DNA of 64,000 nt from Nipponacmea schrenckii. Taxonomy: Eukaryota > Mollusca > Gastropoda > Lottiidae. Both the position numbers and the translations under genes were made by a program. The notes below the pieces were generated by a model that saw only the letters and a program-made list of their open reading frames with translations, was not told where the DNA came from and made no database searches. The stretch covers positions 186,001-250,000 of the forward strand of contig CM060200.1 in NCBI GenBank assembly GCA_030562195.1, written 5' to 3'. This document shows, in pieces, positions 1 to 11,483 of this stretch; position 1 is the first letter of the stretch, and the number at the start of each line of letters is the position of its first letter.

Positions 1-490
1 CCTTCTCCCAGGGTCAACTAATGGATGCTTTTGTACATTGTTAAGCTAGAATCAACTTTACAGTTCCAGTCAATCTTGTTGTTTGAATTTCATTGGTTAA
101 CTTTTCAAAACAGTCGAAATATCAGACCAACTTTCACAAACACTGGCAGTGGCGTCATTTTCATTACCTTAATAAACCGTATCAATTGTAACTGGTTGGG
201 CTGACAGAGGGTTAAACAGAACACCAATTGAAGGGACAATGTTTCGACGTTGTTTCAACATGTGTATCTTGAAAGGTTTAGATTGGATGGGGTGTAGCAA
301 AAGGAAAAAGGAGGGGAGTGACCTTGATGTCGATCCCCGAGAAAAAAAAACAGCAAAAAAATAAAATACTTATTATCACGAGAACGTGAAAATATCGAAA
401 TAAATAAAACTGAGAGGAAATGTTAATTTAAAACATCTTTCATCATCAAGTCATATGTTTTAAATACGAGGATTATACAAACCGAATTAC
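1..490. other. AT-rich upstream sequence, nothing recognised
   Basis: No open frame, tandem repeat or recognised mobile element is visible. There is a purine-rich stretch with an A-run around 295-365. It is probably intergenic or intronic sequence upstream of the candidate promoter. Confidence 0.4.
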
Positions 491-714
491 AAACTAATCC
501 TTTTGGCAAAAACTTACAACAGACGTGAGTTTTTCAGACGTTCGCCATTTTCTAGCCAAGATTTTATACTGTCAAGTCGAGATAACAATCGGCGGAGAGG
601 GAAGGGAAGAAATTTTGTTTTCTTTCATCATGAAATCGTCTGATATTTTCAATCTCCGAACTATCGATTCCTGCTCGAGCTCACCAAAAATACTTTATCC
701 ATTCCTTGTGGCAC

Positions 715-1037
715 GCGCCATAATATAATACACACTGATCGACTGCGCGGTTTCACCAACTTCCATTTCTGCTACAGTTTTGTGTCGTCTGCTAAATTCT
801 GATCTAGTCGGTGGAAAGGTGAAGTGTCTTTTTCTTTTCGTGGATTATTTTTAATCTGTTTAAAATTTCCGACAGATTACTTCACTGTTTCGTTTCTTCT
901 TTAAAACGCGGGAATTATTTTTGTGTGGAGGTGTAGTTTCGTATTTTCTTTGGAATATATGTGACGCAGTTCTCTGGAATTCTCGTGGAATTCTAGTGGA
1001 ATTGTCTGTGATATTATGCGGTTTGCTTAAAGCAGCC
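715..1037 (+). promoter_or_regulatory. Candidate promoter and 5' leader of exon 1a
   Basis: A TATA-like CATAATATAA lies at about 719-728, followed by CpG-containing sequence and a roughly 290-base leader to the ATG at 1038. A short upstream frame begins with ATG at 1016-1018 and stops within five codons. No transcription data are available, so the start site is inferred only from the TATA-like box and the strong splice donor downstream. Confidence 0.3.
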
Positions 1038-1063
1038 ATGAAAAATGCCAACTCTCGTAAACG
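1038..1063 (+). CDS. Candidate first coding exon 1a (phase 2 donor)
   Basis: ATG at 1038 follows GCAGCC, a good initiation context. It opens MKNANSRK and then the first two bases (CG) of a ninth codon, directly before a strong donor, CG|GTAAGTGA. The intron phase (2) and the split Arg-type codon match the candidate exons at 20584, 44079, 55882 and 59901, so I read this as the most distal first exon of one plus-strand gene. Joined to 20584 it gives SRKR-VSF. A second ATG at 1045 in another frame (MPTLVN, phase 1) would instead read into the candidate exon at 3493. The exon is only eight codons, so the call rests on the donor, the start context and phase agreement. Confidence 0.45.
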
Positions 1064-1259
1064 GTAAGTGATCTTATTCATTCAGTTTTTTGATCACTTG
1101 GTGATTTTTAGTAGAATAATATATAAATATAAATATTATTGATTTTTCTGTTTATAAAATTAGAATGAAATGGTTGGTAGAAATACAATATTTCTGAGTA
1201 CATACACCATATGTCACCTCTTCACGGTACTAAACAACTTCTAATATTATATACCTCGT

Positions 1260-1880
1260 TAGGGCATAGATATATTAATGTTGAATTACAATATTAACTA
1301 AGCATTTAGGCGATGTTATTATATAATGACACGCTTGTTCGAGTTTGATGGAAACTTCCTCCGATTTCTACTTATTGTAAATAAATCTTTAGGATATATG
1401 AACCCGATTAATTGATACTTAATTGATAGTCTATAACATAATTAATAAAGCATTTAGGCGACGTTATAGTTGACTAGAGTACCTCGCCTAAAGATTTGTA
1501 TGATATAACAGTATAGTCAATCTCACTGAATATTAATCTTGTGTCGTCGTAAAGAATTATTTAGTAGAATAGAATAGTTAATACCTTGCCTAAAGGTTTG
1601 ATATACAAAATTCTAAAAAACTCAGTTGATAAATTTAATAAATCGTACTCAAGGAGGCAAGGAGTTGTTGAGTTCTATAGAATAGTGTTTACCTCACCTG
1701 ACGGTTTTATATACAAAATTGTAAAAAAAACCCACCAAAACAGTTGGTAATTTTATTAAAATGTACCATATTTCGTGTTAAAAAGTTGTTTGGCACTAGA
1801 AAATATTCTTACGTCGCCTAGCGGTTTGATACACATAATTTCAAAACACAGATGGAAAATTTACTATAACGTACTTTAAG
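1260..1880. repeat. Degenerate ~110-120 bp direct repeats
   Basis: The motif ACCTYGCCTAAAGGTTTGAT, followed by ATACAAAATT and a run of A, recurs at about 1480, 1582, 1690 and 1811, with inverted fragments (TTAGGCGAYGTTAT) at about 1306 and 1452. The copies are diverged. The repeat lies in the intron after exon 1a. Confidence 0.5.
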
Positions 1881-2328
1881 GTTTATAGTAAACATTGTAA
1901 TAGTTAAACAGTAGGTAAATAAAATCTGTTTTTTAATTAAATTACCTTCTCAAGGTAAAATATCTTTACCTGAAAACAACTGCCAAGGTTACTGGTAAAC
2001 TAGTTACTAATAGAATTCCTGACAGTTGGGATAAATCATTCCAGTTATTTCTGTAGACTGTATTATACATTATAATACTGTACCAGTAATGTGGACTCTC
2101 TGAAAGGAGGGATGCTAAGTAGACAAAACTAAATACCTAATCAACTCTATTGGATATTTGAAAGCGATTTCACGAACGTAAATACCAAATAAACAGAACA
2201 ACTATGTTATCATCAGCACCATTAAATTTTATCTACCCTCGTACCATTTTATCAACACGCCTACCCTCCACTTCATACTAATACCCGGTACTACATTTCA
2301 TCAAATGTCTTACCCCCTATTGACCTTA

Positions 2329-2650
2329 AACCCCCCCCCCCCATTCTCTGTAATTTAGTATCATAATTATACTATATATCCCCCTACCCTCGCCCCACCC
2401 CTCCACCCTTCAGTACCATACTTATACTATATATCCCCCTTCTCTCGCCCCACTCCTCCACTTCAGTACCACATTTATACTGTATATCCCCATTCTCTCG
2501 CCCAACCCCTCCACTTCAGTACCATATTTATACTATATATCACCCTTCTCTCGCCCCACCCCATCCACTAGGTACCATACTTATACTATATTCCACCCTT
2601 CTCTGGCCCCACCCCCTCCCCCTCAGTACCATACTTATACTATATCCATC
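2329..2650. repeat. C-rich tandem repeat, ~55 bp unit, about 5 copies
   Basis: The array begins in a C13 run. Units contain TTATACTATATATCCCCCTT, then CTCTCGCCCCACCCCTCCAC and CAGTACCATA. It is strongly strand-asymmetric, with C-rich runs on the plus strand. Bases 2650-2880 after it hold only a G10 run near 2798 and nothing else recognisable. Confidence 0.75.
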
Positions 2651-2909
2651 AAGTGATTACTATACAATATAATAATGTTCTAGATCTAATTACTGACAAT
2701 AATCGACGCCATGGTTTATAATGATTGATGGTATATTGATATGACAGTTTCACTTCTAATATTATACCACAGCACGTACAGTTGGTGTCTGCTGATGGGG
2801 GGGGGGAAGGTGGTGTCGGGAGGCGATTACTCTATATCCAATTGTGAAGACCTTCGAGGCCTCGAGTAAATGTTCCACTGCCTGACAAAATATTACCCCC
2901 TCCAACCTG

Positions 2910-3290
2910 TATCACTGACGGGTTTTAAACCTTGGACCTTCAAATTAGCGAGCAAGTGTCTAACTCACTGAGCTACCACAGCTCTCTACTGACAGGGTTG
3001 AAGTATTATCTCAACCTATACTGGGATTGAACCCTGGACCTTCAGGTTAGAGAGCAAGTGTCTAACTCACTGAGCCACCACAGCTCTCTACTGACAGGGT
3101 TGAAGTATTATCTCAACCTATACTAGGATTGAACCCTGGACCTTCAGGTTAGAGAGCATCTAACTCACTGAGCTACCACAGCTCTCTGACAGGACTAATT
3201 TCTCAATCTATACTGGGATTGAACCCTGGACAATCAGAGTAGCGAGCAAGCGTCTAACTCACTGAGCCACTATGGTGGTCTATCGAACCT
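2910..3290 (-). mobile_element. Four tandem tRNA-like SINE heads (family A)
   Basis: Read on the minus strand, each ~115-bp unit has a Pol III A-box-like TGGCTCAGTGAGTTAGA and, about 30 bases later, a B-box-like GGTTCAATCCCAG, the arrangement seen in tRNA-derived SINEs. Four units follow one another with linkers containing CTCTACTGACAGGG. Unit 3 has lost a few bases between the boxes. No acceptor stem or anticodon arm is intact, so these are not functional tRNA genes. Confidence 0.7.
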
Positions 3291-3492
3291 ATGTAACTTG
3301 AATTTATTTTGCATGAAATCAATATTTGACTGATACAGTATTAATTCTGACAGAATCTTCTGAGACGTTCAGATTCCTAAACATTGGTATAAAAATAGAT
3401 TCTAATCAGACAGACCATTACAACTGTAATAACTTTTACTTATAGTTATAGTTTAAATTACTGGTCGCCTTGTTTATATTCTGTCTTTCCAG

Positions 3493-3581
3493 TTGAACCT
3501 AAACCCAGCCCTGTCGTCAAGGTGGATCCCTTTTCTCAGTTAGCAGAGATTGGTTATTTTACAAAATTTCCAAAAAGATGA
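3493..3581 (+). CDS. Possible terminal coding exon
   Basis: A strong acceptor (TTGTTTATATTCTGTCTTTCCAG with its preceding pyrimidine tract) ends at 3492. Entering in phase 1, the frame reads EPKPSPVVKVDPFSQLAEIG then YFTKFPKR and stops at TGA 3579-3581. An AATAAA lies at about 3682-3687. If joined to the second ATG (1045) of exon 1a, whose frame leaves in phase 1, it would give a peptide of about 35 residues. No family is recognised. The 29-codon open stretch could occur by chance, so the splice site is the main support. Confidence 0.3.
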
Positions 3582-3681
3582 ACATTTTGATTGGGATTTT
3601 GTCGCCTCAGAAAAGTCAGAAATACGTTCTCCGAGTTTCTAGTTAGTTATAGATTAGTATTTTGATCAGGAGCACTATAAA

Positions 3682-3780
3682 AATAAAATGAATGGAGTTT
3701 AACGTCCTACTCTTCTGCACCTTATAGGCTAATGAAGACAGTAGAGGAACAATGTAGAGCCTCGTGGTTGAATTGGAATA
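3682..3780 (-). mobile_element. SINE family A tail fragment
   Basis: AATGAATGGAGTTTAACGTC followed by CTACTCTTCTGCACC and GGCTAATGAAGACAG is the reverse complement of the family-A tail seen at many places in this window. The head is missing. Confidence 0.7.
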
Positions 3781-5480
3781 CTTGAAAGAGACTGTTTCAC
3801 TTAAACTGAATTAAAGACGATATCAGTTCCCCGACATTGGCTAATTACTTTAATTGATTATAGATTTTAAGTTGCAATCAAATTATGGTATTTTTTTAAA
3901 AAGTTTTCAGTCTTTCACGTTCTGTGAAACAGGCCCAGGATGAGAATGTTTTGATGCCAATATCAATCTAGTCGATTTGCTCAATAATTTAACATTTATA
4001 TAAGAAAATAACGTTGATCGTGTTATTTATCGTCTTGGCAACTTATCTGTTAGTAGATTATCCTTCCTGCATTCCAACTTGATGTTTTTTACCTAAAATA
4101 TACTACACCTAACAGCTGACACTACCTGTATTATATCACTTCTGGCGGAAAACTCATTCACAAATATCACATCTTGTCAAGGCCAGTTCGTAATGGAGGC
4201 AAGTACCAATCTTTAGAAACGATAATCAAAATTTCGAAATTTAATTTTGAATTATAAAGCAAGAAACATAATTTAGAAATTGTAAAGGAGAAGGCTATAT
4301 AATCACTGTTCTTCACCAAGGCGAGATGAGACTCTACTTCTATCATGTATTAAATCAGATGCTAAAAAGATGGATGTAAAACTGAAGAGAGGTGGTAATG
4401 AAAAGTGTCTATAAAAGATTGATCAATGAAAATAAATAGTTTGTATTAGACTCGAGGTCAGACGTTATTATTTCTCTTGTCAGTCCCCAGACCAGTGATG
4501 GTCAGCTTGGCATGGTTTCAAACCACTTACATCAGTCAGACTTATTACTAGAGGTTTAATTAATACACATTCGGTAATACTCGGCAGTTTCCGTAAAGCC
4601 GAATAGACGTTGGAGAAACTATTACGTTTGGTCGTTTGATTGGTACAAAATACAAAGATCTGCTCCCGGACTAATCAAAAGAAGTGTTTGACACGGCGTA
4701 ATTTCCATCTTGACCATTAATCCGGCATCTACAGATTCTGTTTTCAGGCTGGTACGTCCCGTCCTTATAAATTCACTAATTACTAAATGCCACTTAAGGA
4801 AGAAATGATGCGAATATAAAATAGTGTGTGACAGGAATATTTCTGTTGGTTGATAAGCGACGGGTACTTCCATGTGTAATATCTCAATAAACCTCAGGTG
4901 TATTGTCCGTCAGGCGAAACTGTTCATCGTCAGTAACGGATACTAAGACGTAAAACTTCATTTATTGCCTGCCAAGAATGTGAAGTAGTGTGAGACAGGA
5001 ATATCGCTGTTGGTAGATAAGAAGCAGGTAAGATAGTAGGTATATATCATAGAACCAGGTAAATACAGGTATCAGTAGAGTATCTAGATAGGTGTATTAC
5101 AGGTATTTAGATAAGTTATGTGGTAGATATTGTATGGTATTTCAGGTATGTGTACATGCTGTTATATAATATATTATACACTGTAAGATTTCTCAGTTTG
5201 ATATATGGCACTTGGTAAGTATGTTATCGTCAACTCGGAGCACTGTTAGATTTCTCTGTAAAATATACGGCATTGGGCTTTATGCTATCATGTATTTCTA
5301 GTACACATGATATACTGTAAGATTTGTCAATTGAAGTCACAAAATTTCCTAGAATTCTGTTTTATTTTAAAAGAAATGTGCTTATTTAATTCAAGATTAT
5401 ACAGTTATACTCTATAAAATAAAATAAAATAAATATATAAATAAATTATACCGAGATTGTACAGTATAATATACTGATAT
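3781..5480. other. AT-rich intron sequence with short degenerate repeats
   Basis: No gene is supported. About 50 bases around GTGTGACAGGAATAT at 4830 recur near 4990 (GTGAGACAGGAATATCGCTG). Between 5050 and 5480 there are short imperfect repeats of CAGGTATYTAGATA and of ACTGTAAGATTTSTCA. Confidence 0.4.
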
Positions 5481-5523
5481 TAAATAAGTGCGTATTATAC
5501 ACGAGATTGTACAGTATATATAT

Positions 5524-5709
5524 GCAAGATTTTTTAAGGTGCGCATTATAATCTCTGATACCGAAGCGACACCACCAGAATTTGACTACCATGCCACTCC
5601 TACCCTATCTATAGAGACCGTAAATCCAAACCAACAGCAGCAAATCAACCCATTGAACCTTCTACACGACGACTACCAACAAATATCGTATTATATAAGC
5701 TTGAACTGA
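5524..5709 (+). other. Coding-like open fragment of unknown origin
   Basis: From about 5544 the frame reads ISDTEATPPEFDYHATPTLS, then IETVNPNQQQQINPLNLL, and stops after YYISLN at 5709. Composition and codon use (many C-ending codons, Gln and Pro runs) look more like coding sequence than the surrounding AT-rich DNA. A possible acceptor TTTTTTAAG precedes it at 5531-5539. It may be a small exon or a decayed element fragment. No family is recognised. Confidence 0.25.
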
Positions 5710-6029
5710 TATCAACGCTAACTACCTATTTTACTGACAGTGTATGTAATAGCCTATGTTATGGTAAGAAGGGAGAATTATTTCTGGTGTGTAGAAGATA
5801 AAACTAATTAAGAACTATATACATTCCGAGTTATTTTAATTTAACGCTAGTAATTCCTGAGTTTGTAATATAGATGAAATATCAACTGTCAATATCAGTG
5901 ATATCACACCAACAGATTATCAATAACCTCCAGTTAGATTTATTTCCGATTAAGTAGTTTCTGTGATATGTGTTTTGGTGAGATGAGATGTATTTTTACA
6001 TTACTTTTAAGATGAGTTCTGATTTTTAT

Positions 6030-6135
6030 TTTGCGATGTCCAACTGTCGAGGGATCTTTTTAATATGCACATCCTGTAGAACGCAGGGGCCTCGTTTATT
6101 GTCCTGCATCACTGACCAGGGGAAACCGGGTTAAA
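6030..6135 (-). mobile_element. SINE family A central domain
   Basis: CAACTGTCGAGGGATCTTTT, then AATATGCACATCCTGTAGAACGC split by short gaps, and GGCCTCGTTTATTGTCC match in reverse the central part of the longer family-A copies at 28320, 49250 and 60290. Confidence 0.65.
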
Positions 6136-6284
6136 ATATCTTAAATAGAAAGAACATTCTGTGATATCAGATGCCGGTTATCTGTTTACCTTATCACGAT
6201 CTGTGATAGCAAGGTCCAAACAGATTGACCGCAAGATTTAAGGTCCCAATGACATTTAATCTCTCATTAAAAAAAGAAAAAAGA

Positions 6285-6535
6285 AAAATCTGTTCAAGGA
6301 TAACAACTTAGGTCTAAAAGTCCGCCGTGACAGGGATTCTTTCTACCAGCTGGTCCTTGGCCAAACCTCTTGGCATTGATGTTTCCCGGATTATCCGAAG
6401 GCTACCCATTTACAGCTGGGTGGACTGGGAATATGAGTGAAGAGACTTATTCAAGGTCTTCGGACTTTCACCCACCGATCGAGATTAGATCTCACGTCCG
6501 ACATTTTCAACGTATCCAAGCAAATTCATAGGATG
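6285..6535 (-). mobile_element. SINE-like family B copy
   Basis: The copy contains CCAGCTGGTCCTTGGCCAAA, CCTCTTGGCATTGAT, CCGGATTATCCG, CATTTACAGCTGGGTGGACT and CACGTCCGACATTTTCAACG in the same order as copies at 7285 and 10668. On the minus strand the end near 6500 carries a weak tRNA-like B box (GTGAGATCTAATC). Orientation is inferred from that. Confidence 0.65.
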
Positions 6536-6904
6536 TGTTGAGGTGTAGGATGTTCTCTGATCAACTCCAACCATCTGGTTCTATGAAGTATGATATTTAT
6601 TTATCGACCCAATGATAAGGTGTGATAATTATTATTGGATTTTATACTTTATCTTAAACACCGTTCATTTATCTGGCATTTATCTGTCTAACAGGAGATC
6701 GAATCGATAAGTGATTAATATAATTACATCAGGCAGAGACTTCAATTTCTTCTACTGTTTTACAGTTCACTGGCTTTCAGTTGTTGGTTCTCTGGCCTTT
6801 TTCTGGTATCGTTTAATTTAACAGAATTGATTTGGTCCTGGTCGAAACTAACACACTGTGATTTGAAACAAAAGGATTTCTCTGATATCTAGTTAGGCTA
6901 CATA

Positions 6905-7015
6905 CTTTGTAATGGTAATATGATTAGTAATAGATAGTAATTAAGCAGTTGTTATCAGGATTTGTAATGGTAATATGATTAGTAATAGATAGTAATTAAT
7001 CAGCTATTATCAGGA
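6905..7015. repeat. 55-bp direct duplication
   Basis: TTTGTAATGGTAATATGATT followed by AGTAATAGATAGTAATTAA and a CAG...TTATCAGGAT end occurs twice back to back, with only a few differences. Confidence 0.8.
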
Positions 7016-7284
7016 TCTGTTCTGTAAATGAGTTTAATTATGTGGGTGGAATCAACTACAATCCAACATTAACGACATCGTGATCGGATTCCATAGCCTT
7101 TCTGGAGATTTACACTAGATCTTCTCTAGATTCTGATCAAGGTGTTATTTATACTGATATTGTAGGCTACCATTCTTCTTTATAAGATACATTTAACTAC
7201 GTTATTCAGGGTGTTAACCTGACATAATCAAGAACAGCTCTCTGTAGCTACGAAAATTCATTAGCCTAGAAGAATATAGCCAAT

Positions 7285-7575
7285 TTTACAAGGATAACAA
7301 CTTAGGTTCACGTCCGCTGTGACAGGGATCCTTTGTACCAGCTGGTCCTTGACCAAACCTAATGGCATTGATCTTTCCCGGATTATCCGTACCCATTTAC
7401 AGCTGGGTGGACTGGAATTATAAGTGAAGACGACTTATTCAATGTCATCAACCTTTGTTCACACGCCGATCGCGATTAGAACTCACGTCCGACATTTTCA
7501 GCGTATCCAAGCAAATGACGTCATGTGGTAAAGAACCAACGCTCTAGCCGCTGTGTTATAGAACCCCACAAAGAA
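7285..7575 (-). mobile_element. Longest SINE-like family B copy
   Basis: It has the same module order as at 6285, extended to CGCTCTAGCCGCTGTGTTAT. On the minus strand this end reads AGCGGCTAGAGCGTTGG (A-box-like) and, about 60 bases later, GTGAGTTCTAATCGCG (B-box-like), so the family is plausibly tRNA-derived. The other end is ACAAGGATAACAACTTAGG, which reappears in the arrays at 46-48 kb. Confidence 0.65.
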
Positions 7576-7618
7576 TTTTGACTAAACTGGGATTTAATGA
7601 TATGTATTTTAGTACCTG

Positions 7619-7644
7619 ATGTTCATTATTCAATTCAGTACAAG
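7619..7644 (+). CDS. Weak candidate alternative first exon
   Basis: ATG TTC ATT ATT CAA TTC AGT ACA AG precedes a consensus donor AAG|GTGAGT at 7645. It opens MFIIQFST and leaves in phase 2 with a split Arg/Ser codon, as the stronger candidates do. Eight codons in phase is easily met by chance and there is no clear promoter, so this is only a candidate. Confidence 0.15.
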
Positions 7645-7961
7645 GTGAGTTTGTAGAAAACTGAGCCCATCCTAGCACTCACGTACCTGTAAATATAGAT
7701 TCAAGACAATGGATCTAGATTATAATAGTCCCTGGTGTTTCTGTTGGTTTGATATATTCAGACAATTGAATAAAGATTCTAGATTCAGGTTTATTATTCA
7801 TTCATTTATACAGCCACCATTTTATAATAACATAGTAACAACTCAATTATCTTAGTTACCAAATCTCTGGGATTATCTTCCTGGTCTCTAATTCTTAGAT
7901 TGGCATCTGAACGTTATGTAGGCCTAATATAACACAAAAATTGTTAATATTCAAACTTGCA

Positions 7962-8108
7962 AGGTCTTCATTAGCCCATTAGATACAGAAGAGTAGGATG
8001 TAAAACTCCATTCATTTTAATTTCAATGTTTTTTCCCTGTCTTCATTAACCCATTAGGTATAGAAGAGAAGGATGTAAAACTCCATTCATTACATTTCAT
8101 TTCAAACT
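7962..8108 (+). mobile_element. Two tandem SINE family A tails
   Basis: CTTCATTAGCCCATTAGATA, then CAGAAGAGTAGGATGTAAAACTCC split over the unit, is followed after about 70 bases by a second copy. Both end in CATTCATT plus ATTTCA-type tails. There are no heads. Confidence 0.75.
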
Positions 8109-8758
8109 AAGTTATGCGTGTTTTCGTCAGCTCTATCATTTCGTAAAATGGTCCAAAACTAAATTAACCTAAGTTCCATGATGTGTTTTTCTTGGGTTAA
8201 TTTGTGTCTTGAAAATTAAATAGTCTTCATAAAATTACACTGACATTTTATAGTACCCTCAAATATACCTTCATATAGAAATTTCTCTTTCTATTTCTAT
8301 ATTGGTCTATGTGATTTATATATATCGTAAAGTCTCAATAAATGACGATAAATTAAACACGGCTAAATTTGAGCACATGGATTAAAAGGTTCACATTTTG
8401 GCCGGTGAGCTGTGAACACTGAACACTGTAATTACTGATTAACTTAGCTAAACATTCTCCGTTTCTAAGGTATGATTGGTCAAACGAATAGCGAAACTGT
8501 CCTTGTAAATAAGTGGAAGTTTATAATCTCTAAATGAAAGAGTGATTATTATTAAGATGATCTCAACTACTTGATATTGATCGGGTTTCTTAATTTACGT
8601 TTAACTACGTAAAATAACTTGTCAGAGTTGATCTCAATGGAATAAAAATTCACCTCGTTTCAGTCAATTTCATTTAAACATCATCCTAACTTTATATCAT
8701 AATATAACGTTAAAACTAAAGTTAGCATCGGATTTTACACACTGAGGACCACGTCATT

Positions 8759-8906
8759 GTTCTTGTATCTTGTATCCTTGTATCCTTGTATCCTTGTATC
8801 CTTGTATCCTTGTATCCTTGTATCCTTGTATCTTGTATCTTGTATCCTTGTATCCTTGTATCTTGTATCCCTGTATCCTTGTATCCTTGTATCCTTGTAT
8901 CCTTGA
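8759..8906. repeat. 8-bp minisatellite (CCTTGTAT)n
   Basis: There are about 18 units of CCTTGTAT with occasional shortened CTTGTAT units. Open frames on both strands here are repeat artefacts. Confidence 0.9.
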
Positions 8907-10014
8907 AGATGGGTATTATAGGTTTTCCATAGAAAATAGACTGGATACCTCAAGTAATTTTCCACGAGCCTTTTAATTCTTAATGAAGTGGTGTTTTCTA
9001 AACTTTTAATGTGTATAGGGGTTCCCCATGATAGCGATATGCACCATACCAATTTGTATTCTCAGATGACGTCCATTAGTATCTTCAAGGAAGCTAGAGA
9101 AGAAAGCACAACTTAGTTTGCACCCCATCTTAGTTTTTAAGTTTGGATCCTGAATTTTAAAGGGAAACATACAATATTCTGATGTGTATTATTACTATTT
9201 TATTACGTATTGTCAGAGAGATAAATAAACCAATACACCACAATATATATATATATATACAATTATTGACCAACCAGTTAAATGGTAAAAGGTATTACCT
9301 GGTGTTACATGGTTTAAGACAATGTCAATACAATAAACCAATGTACATACATTATGACTATACCAGTCAAATAGTGTTCTTGTTATTACGGCATGTCCTA
9401 TTGTTAAAGATGCCTGAAGAATTTACCATACAGAAATGACTGTACCAGTTGTATATTGTTTTAGGTGTTACCTGCCATATTGTTTAAGACAATAGAATAC
9501 CACTGTTATACAACAACAACCATGATATACATGTACAATATTTCCAGTGGTTCCAGGAATTCAACATGGGATTATAATCTATAATTATATATACGTATTG
9601 CTGATAGACTTTCAAAAACCACCTGTAGATTACTTATAGTAGTTTCATACCAATGTCTTCTATCAAGGTTTTGGTCATTGGGCCACTTTATTAGTGTTTC
9701 CTAACTCTGTGATATCTGCTAAACTGCCATTGGTTAATGGTCCATTACCATGTTCGGATTTTGCTTGTTATCATGGCGTGTTCTATTGTTACAGATGTAT
9801 GCACAATTTACCATGCAGAAATGACCCTACCAGTTCTACAGTGTTCTAAATATCGCGTGTCAGGTCATTATGAACTATTAGAAATCAGAATAAAAAGTGA
9901 AAGTAGCATATCGTGTAGTAATTAAGTAACTTGTCAAAGAATAGAACTTCGACAGGTGGCGAGTATTTACTTTCTAATTACATGTAGTCCGAACTTCTTT
10001 ACTTTACCTTGACA
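8907..10014. repeat. AT-rich sequence with a dispersed repeat
   Basis: A (TA)n tract lies near 9243. Segments at 9300-9560 and 9730-9850 share CATGCAGAAATGAC/CATACAGAAATGAC and TACCAGTT motifs. GACTTTCAAAAACCACCTGT at 9607 recurs at 12180 together with its flanks (TTATAGTAG, CAATGTC). These are diverged copies of an unidentified dispersed repeat, not a gene. Confidence 0.45.
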
Positions 10015-10120
10015 CATAGATACCAGACTATTGTCATAGATACCAGATTATTGTCATAGATACCAGATTATTGTCATAGATACCAGACTATTGTCATAGA
10101 TACCCGATTATTGTCAACTA
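10015..10120. repeat. 20-bp tandem repeat, 5 copies
   Basis: Unit CATAGATACCAGATTATTGT, with A/G and C/T substitutions in individual copies. Confidence 0.9.
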
Positions 10121-10667
10121 TAACTTTCTGAGACGAGAATATAGTCGGCTACTTTCAGTTGTATTACTGGTGTTATAAGTTTAAAAGATCTAAAACTTCG
10201 TATGTTTTTTACTTGGAAATAGTCGTTATAACGACTTCCACTTAAATTAGAATTTTGATAAATGTTCTAATCTTGTTACAAAGTCTTCAAATCATAAAAA
10301 AATCATTAAAAATTGGATTTATCGAGTCAAGGTAGAGATTCAAAATGACTTGGAACTACGTTCGTGTTGTTACTCTCATGTAAGAACCATACGTTGTTTC
10401 TTGTATGTTATTTTTATGTAAGAACTAATCGTAGTTTCGTATGTTGTTTGAATAAGCAAAAACAACGCTGTACAAATAAATAGCAACGCAGAACAGATAC
10501 CAGACCAGATATAGAGTCGGTAGTTTCAGACTAACTTGTAACAACAGGTAATAATAAAACATGAATATAAATTACAAATCATTTCAGTTTTATTCTTGTA
10601 AATATATTACAATATGTTATAGAACCAGATTTCTTCTTAGTACACCGTCGATTAACAAACAAATCAA

Positions 10668-10960
10668 TTTTACAAGGATAAGCTAACTTAAGGATCTTTT
10701 CTATTAGCTGGTCCTTGGCCAAACCTCTTGGCATTGATCTTTCCTGGATTGTCCGTACCCATTTACAGTTGGCTTGACTGGAATTATGAGTGAATATGAC
10801 TTATTTAAGGTCATCGAGCATTCAAAAGCCAATTGAGATCGGAACCCAAAACCGCCACTTACTCGACGTTATACCGCTGTCCTGGCAAAATTTCACTCGT
10901 TACAGACTGCATGGCGTTGCCCGTCCTCATTAGCCAATAATGTAGAGAAGAGTAGAAATA
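10668..10960 (-). mobile_element. SINE-like family B copy followed by a family A tail fragment
   Basis: TTAGCTGGTCCTTGGCCAAA through CCATTTACAGTTGGCTTGAC matches family B to about 10880. GTCCTCATTAGCCAATAATG and AGAAGAGTAG at 10911-10950 match the family-A tail on the plus strand. Confidence 0.6.
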
Positions 10961-11143
10961 GATGATATAGAAGAAAGATGTATAGTTAATGTGTCATACA
11001 AGTTAATACATTAATAGTGCAACTGTCAATTATAGAACGTGATATCGAGATAAAACCCACATAAAAATAACACTAACAATAACACCCACACTGAACAAAT
11101 ATCAGATTTCAAAATATCACCAACTCTTTATTATAATCTCTGT

Positions 11144-11313
11144 TTTATAACATCTTTACCGTTATACCTTTATAATATAACATCTTTACCGTTATACCTT
11201 TATAATATAACATCTTTACCGTTATACCTTTATAATATAACATCTTTACCGTTATACCTTTATAATATAACATCTTTACCGTTATACCTTTATAATATAA
11301 CATCTTTACCGTG
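11144..11313. repeat. 30-bp tandem repeat, about 5.7 copies
   Basis: The unit starts AACATCTTTACCGTTATACC and ends TTTATAATAT. The copies are almost identical, which indicates recent expansion. Confidence 0.9.
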
Positions 11314-11483
11314 TCGATAGATAGAATATAGAAACATTTTTACCTTTCATCTTTCTTACTTCTTCTATTTGAAACACTTAACTTTAATTATCAGTCGAGA
11401 AGGAATTAAATTTTGAAAGGCTTGGTGGGTGGGGAGGGGGGTGATTGACTAGAACGGACTCGGATACAGGACACTGGGCCTAC

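Noticed and set aside
2910..3290. Functional tRNA gene cluster
   Set aside because: A and B boxes are present but no acceptor stem, anticodon stem or proper T-arm pairing can be drawn.
4622..4873. 83-codon minus-strand frame
   Set aside because: Part of it overlaps a local duplicated segment (4830/4990), with no supporting signal.
6771..6890. Exon after the acceptor CTACTGTTTTACAG
   Set aside because: The phase-2 frame stays open for about 40 codons but is hydrophobic, low in coding character and lacks a donor.
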